64,000 bases of DNA. Source: a virus. Below are positions 60,631 to 64,000 of this stretch, piece by piece. The notes below the pieces were generated by a model. That model made no database searches, was not told the DNA's origin, and saw nothing but the letters and a program-made list of their open reading frames with translations. Numbering within the stretch: the stretch's first letter is position 1; each line of letters starts with the position of its first letter. Made by a program: the position numbers and the translations under genes. The DNA is taken from positions 1-64,000 of IMG/VR virus record IMGVR_UViG_3300025141_000034. One strand, given 5' to 3'.

Positions 60631-63600
60631 ATGTCAATCATTAAAATAACTCCAGACCTAATTGAACAGGTTACGATGACAACACACCCAAAGAGGGTGT
60701 TTGTCTCATCCTCACAGGGCGGTGTTAATGACAAACCTGTGATGGACTCTGGCGTCTTAAGTCCGACAGGAACCATGGGTCAGGTCAGCCTAATGGCGAG
60801 AAATAACCGTGTGATCAAGGGAATTAGAGAGTTTAATCCTGATAGTGCGCTATTCAATGAAGACTTATCTAAGACGTTAATCTTTTTAGATTCAGCTGCT
60901 AAATGGCCTGCATTAGCAGAAACAATCGGATGGAATCCGTACGACCTCGGAAACTTCTTGGGAGTTGCAACATCAGGATCTCACATATCAACAGATGATG
61001 GAAACTGTGCAGGTGCTCTTGTTACAATTAATAGCATTCCTACAAACGGTCATACACTTATCTTGACAGATGCTGATGGAACTTCTGACACATATACGTT
61101 TAGCACTAGTGTTACACAGGAAGATAGCACAAAATCCAATGTCGGGATATCAGGTGTTGATACGACTTCAGGTGTTGCTACCTCATTAAGAATATCAATT
61201 AATCTCGCCAGCCTAGACGATGATATTCAAATCACAGCAGCTATTCCAGCATCTAATGAGCTAACTGTCTATATGTTGACAAAAGGCACAGCAGGAAATG
61301 GAAAGACGATAACAGGAACTGCGGTATCTGCTGAGTCTATCTCTGTAAGCTCATTTAGCGGAGGTACACCTAAGCTGGACTCTGAGGGCAGATACATGGG
61401 TGCTGTTAGACAGCTAAGCTTACCAGCAAAGAATTCAAAGGCCTTTAGCATCACAAGGTTCAGACCTCCATTTCTATTTCAGAGTGATGAGAATCAAGGT
61501 CAAGGAGGTGATAACTCATCTCCTGAAAGCTTTGACGCCAAGAGGCGGATTGTGAAGAACCAGGTGAGGAATATTCTTCTCCCTCACTACATGTCAAAAT
61601 TCACACATCCCAACTACGCATACACAAACTACCACACGTTAAACTTCTTTACATCATCGATTAACTGGCAGCTCACCAAGCCATACGCCACGTCCACAGA
61701 AATTACTAGCTCACCCTATAAGTGGATGAATGGAAGTGTGCTAGCCTATCCCTGTCTAACAGGATCACTGAATACAACATTTACTAGTAATGAGCAATAC
61801 GCGCTTAGGGCTAAACGATTTGACGGTCGGTACACACCTGAGAGTGCATTTACATTTGACTTCTACATAAATCCCAGGTATGGAAATGATGTTAGACCTA
61901 CAGCTGGAGGTCCCAAGAAAGGAGACTTTAGGCCGGGAACAATCTTCCACATGAGTGGTACATACGCAATAAGTCTTGTTTCAGGATCAAGCAAGGCTGC
62001 AGACGGCTCTGCGAATGGATTTAGGATACTTGTACAGCTATCACAGAGCGCTGAGTATCCTCCCTCAAAGTGGAAGATATTACCGGGTCATGATAGACCA
62101 ATTTTTGGAGCAAACAACTCAAACTATAAGCAAGATCCGTATGGGTATGCCTGGGTCTCACCTGATAACGTTCTTAGGCGAGACCACTGGCATCACGTCG
62201 CGATTCGGTGGGGAGGATCAAAGGTAAATAACGGCACAGGTAGCTTTGTTATTGACGGAAATATTGTCTCTGAGTTTGTAATTACAGGAACAGATAGCAT
62301 CAGGCCTTTTGTAAATCATTCATTTGGAGGTGTTAGGGCTAGGGCAGATAGATTCCTAGCAGGAAGGGCAGATCCGAATGCTCTGTTTATAGGAAACTTT
62401 TATGAGGGAACAAATGTAACTGGCTCTGGTGGAGCAAATACAACAATTGAGAGATTTTTTAATCAGGCCGCTCAAAAAGCAGAGGGATTTACACCAGCTG
62501 TCTCAGGAGTTCTCGGAAGAGGAGGTGACCCTAGCAGCTTTACGTTTAATCATCCTTTAAATGCTGAGGTCCATGATCTAAAGATATTTAACTCACACAG
62601 GACACTCCACCAGATAATGACAAGCTCAGTGGAAGGTCCCACTGATACATCTGATCTTATATTTTATGTTCCGCCATTTTTTATAAATGAAAATAGAAAA
62701 AGAAATTTTCTAGTTACTGCTGTCTCATCATCAAGAAGAGAGTACTTTACTGACACAGGCGGTGCTAAATATGACGATGAGTCAGCTGAGGAGCCCTTTA
62801 ATTATCCGACTGATGTCTTTACACAGCCATATACATCACTTCCGTTCAACGCCGGTCTGTCAATGACAGTTGACGCAACTGATATCAGTGTTGAGAATTT
62901 TACAAAGGATATTGCCAATAATGTATATCCCAGGCTTGTGTATCTTACATCGTCAGTTGACTCATCTCTGGTCACATCAGCTGCAGCAACAAGGGCATCA
63001 AAAGGTGCAGTACAAGACTATCTATTTTGGAATTTTAATACGGGATCTATTAGAAAGAGATCTTTAACAGTTCTTCCATGTGATAATGGAAAATTTAAGC
63101 CGAACTATTCTCTAATCTACACAGGATCAGATACAGATGGCGTAATGCTCACTGGATCTGAAGGATACCTTTATAGGGATGATCTCGGTGAATTTGACGC
63201 AAGTCTGATAAATCTAAGTGACATGTTTGTCACAAGACCACAGCCGCTAACACCAATGATGGGCTGGGATGGGCTTGGTTATAATAGAATATCACATACA
63301 CTATCTGTCTACACAGGCTCAGATCACGCTAGCCCGCCTGAAGCGTCACCCTATAGCCCAAATGCTAAAATTAAAGATGGAACAGCAGATGTTCACTTTA
63401 TAGCATATCAGGCATCACTTGATCAGTCTAGCAATGAGATTGTCTTATTTAACATACCAAATCTATTCTATGGAAATAGAATTGAACCTGGAAGCTTTAA
63501 ACTAGAAGATGAGAACATATCTGGCTCCAATGGAAAGATAAAGATCACACTTCGAGATGATGGTCTGGGAACACTGTATAGGGCAGACTGCGAGACTGCA

Positions 63601-63966
63601 CACGCGACATCTAATGGTGTTGGAAATATCTTTTACGATGAGGGAGTTGTCTTAATTAAGTCACCCCATCTGGCTCAGCTTGGAAAGGAGCAGTTTAAGA
63701 TGACGTTTAACGGCGAGCAAAATACTCATGTTCTATCAATAAGGGTTCCATGTCAGCCAGGTCTCATCAATAGCTCATCAAATCCTGGATTTAAGGTTCT
63801 ATCTGCCTCACTAGACGCAAATGATATTGAATCTGAGTTTGTATACATTACAGGGATCAATTTTCACGATGACAACATGAATGTTATAATGAAAGCTAAC
63901 CTTGCGCAGCCTGTTGTGAAGAGAGACGACGACGACTTTCTATTCAGGGTAAAGATGGATTTTTAA
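60631..63966 (+). CDS. Large LamG-domain virion protein with inserted beta domain
   Basis: This 1111-residue protein has a CTGGAGG ribosome-binding site. Residues about 125-247 form a Thr/Ser/Gly-rich domain (V-T-I-N-S-I-P-T-N-G-H-T-L, then D-T-Y-T-F, and late G-T-A-G-N-G-K-T-I-T-G-T), a module found in many phage structural proteins. Residues about 400-670 form a LamG/concanavalin-like jelly roll with H-W-H-H-V-A-I-R-W near 518. The C-terminal 40 residues (N-F-H-D-D-N-M-N-V, A-N-L-A-Q-P-V-V, F-R-V-K-M-D-F) match the end of the 59310 protein. A carbohydrate-contacting tail or fibre role is likely. Confidence 0.6.
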   Translation: MSIIKITPDLIEQVTMTTHPKRVFVSSSQGGVNDKPVMDSGVLSPTGTMGQVSLMARNNRVIKGIREFNPDSALFNEDLSKTLIFLDSAAKWPALAETIGWNPYDLGNFLGVATSGSHISTDDGNCAGALVTINSIPTNGHTLILTDADGTSDTYTFSTSVTQEDSTKSNVGISGVDTTSGVATSLRISINLASLDDDIQITAAIPASNELTVYMLTKGTAGNGKTITGTAVSAESISVSSFSGGTPKLDSEGRYMGAVRQLSLPAKNSKAFSITRFRPPFLFQSDENQGQGGDNSSPESFDAKRRIVKNQVRNILLPHYMSKFTHPNYAYTNYHTLNFFTSSINWQLTKPYATSTEITSSPYKWMNGSVLAYPCLTGSLNTTFTSNEQYALRAKRFDGRYTPESAFTFDFYINPRYGNDVRPTAGGPKKGDFRPGTIFHMSGTYAISLVSGSSKAADGSANGFRILVQLSQSAEYPPSKWKILPGHDRPIFGANNSNYKQDPYGYAWVSPDNVLRRDHWHHVAIRWGGSKVNNGTGSFVIDGNIVSEFVITGTDSIRPFVNHSFGGVRARADRFLAGRADPNALFIGNFYEGTNVTGSGGANTTIERFFNQAAQKAEGFTPAVSGVLGRGGDPSSFTFNHPLNAEVHDLKIFNSHRTLHQIMTSSVEGPTDTSDLIFYVPPFFINENRKRNFLVTAVSSSRREYFTDTGGAKYDDESAEEPFNYPTDVFTQPYTSLPFNAGLSMTVDATDISVENFTKDIANNVYPRLVYLTSSVDSSLVTSAAATRASKGAVQDYLFWNFNTGSIRKRSLTVLPCDNGKFKPNYSLIYTGSDTDGVMLTGSEGYLYRDDLGEFDASLINLSDMFVTRPQPLTPMMGWDGLGYNRISHTLSVYTGSDHASPPEASPYSPNAKIKDGTADVHFIAYQASLDQSSNEIVLFNIPNLFYGNRIEPGSFKLEDENISGSNGKIKITLRDDGLGTLYRADCETAHATSNGVGNIFYDEGVVLIKSPHLAQLGKEQFKMTFNGEQNTHVLSIRVPCQPGLINSSSNPGFKVLSASLDANDIESEFVYITGINFHDDNMNVIMKANLAQPVVKRDDDDFLFRVKMDF

Positions 63967-64000
63967 TGGTTCTCGGTCTGGACATATCTACAAGTTGCAC
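63966..64000 (+). CDS. RuvC/RNase H-fold protein, N-terminal fragment
   Basis: The ATG overlaps the upstream stop as TAATG and reads M-V-L-G-L-D-I-S-T-S-C before the window ends. G-L-D-I-S-T-S is the first strand and catalytic Asp of RuvC-like Holliday junction resolvases and related RNase H-fold nucleases. Only 11 residues are visible, so the family is provisional. Confidence 0.4.
   Translation, partial: MVLGLDISTSC

Overview
This window is a continuous piece of a large tailed-phage genome of the contractile-tail (T4-like, myovirus) type. Every gene I can support lies on the + strand and most adjoin or overlap the next. The phage assignment rests on recognisable baseplate wedge proteins (gp25/W, gp6/J and a gpI/gp7-like protein), an OB-fold gp5-like hub protein, a gp55-like late sigma factor, a gp16-like small terminase candidate and a run of very large virion proteins with lectin-like and fibronectin-type domains. 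The DNA is AT-rich, more so in the left half. The host cannot be named from the sequence; a large virulent phage of a Gram-negative, perhaps aquatic, bacterium is my inference. No integrase, transposase, tRNA, rRNA or CRISPR array was seen.

Layout. (1) 2-265: the 3' end of a fibre-like virion gene related to the gene at 47642-48253. (2) 266-419: an AT-rich gap with a nested inverted repeat. (3) 420-28502: a dense glycan-biosynthesis block of 30 genes with only one intergenic gap above 40 bases. It encodes eleven glycosyltransferase-type proteins, sugar-nucleotide enzymes (GDP-mannose 4,6-dehydratase, NeuB-like synthase, NeuA-like cytidylyltransferase, short UDP-sugar dehydrogenase, two NTP-transferases, cupin isomerase-like protein, HAD phosphatases), and decorating enzymes (carbamoyltransferase, sulfotransferase, three methyltransferases, APH-type and protein-kinase-like proteins, a small GDPD, a deacetylase-like protein, three DxD nucleotidyltransferase-like proteins). 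(4) 28543-32909: a Cas4/RecB-like Fe-S nuclease, two further GT4 enzymes, a small membrane protein and the late sigma factor. (5) 32920-63966: packaging and baseplate/tail genes. (6) From 63966: the start of a RuvC/RNase H-fold protein.

How it may work together. The glycan block has no recognisable flippase, polymerase, ABC exporter or clear membrane protein, yet it sits inside the structural half of the genome next to fibre-like paralogues and proteins with carbohydrate-binding folds. The simplest reading is cytoplasmic assembly of a complex glycan, possibly acidic, carbamoylated, sulfated or methylated, onto virion proteins, or onto host lipid carriers to alter the host surface. Several pathways are incomplete (no NeuC, no GDP-fucose synthase), so host precursors would be needed. 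Genes are tied together by 4-base NTGA stop/start overlaps, often with TTG starts. The most specific regulatory signal is a hairpin at 29390-29416 that hides the ribosome-binding site of the 29427 glycosyltransferase and directly follows a late-promoter-like octamer, which resembles the arrangement T4 uses for gene e and others.
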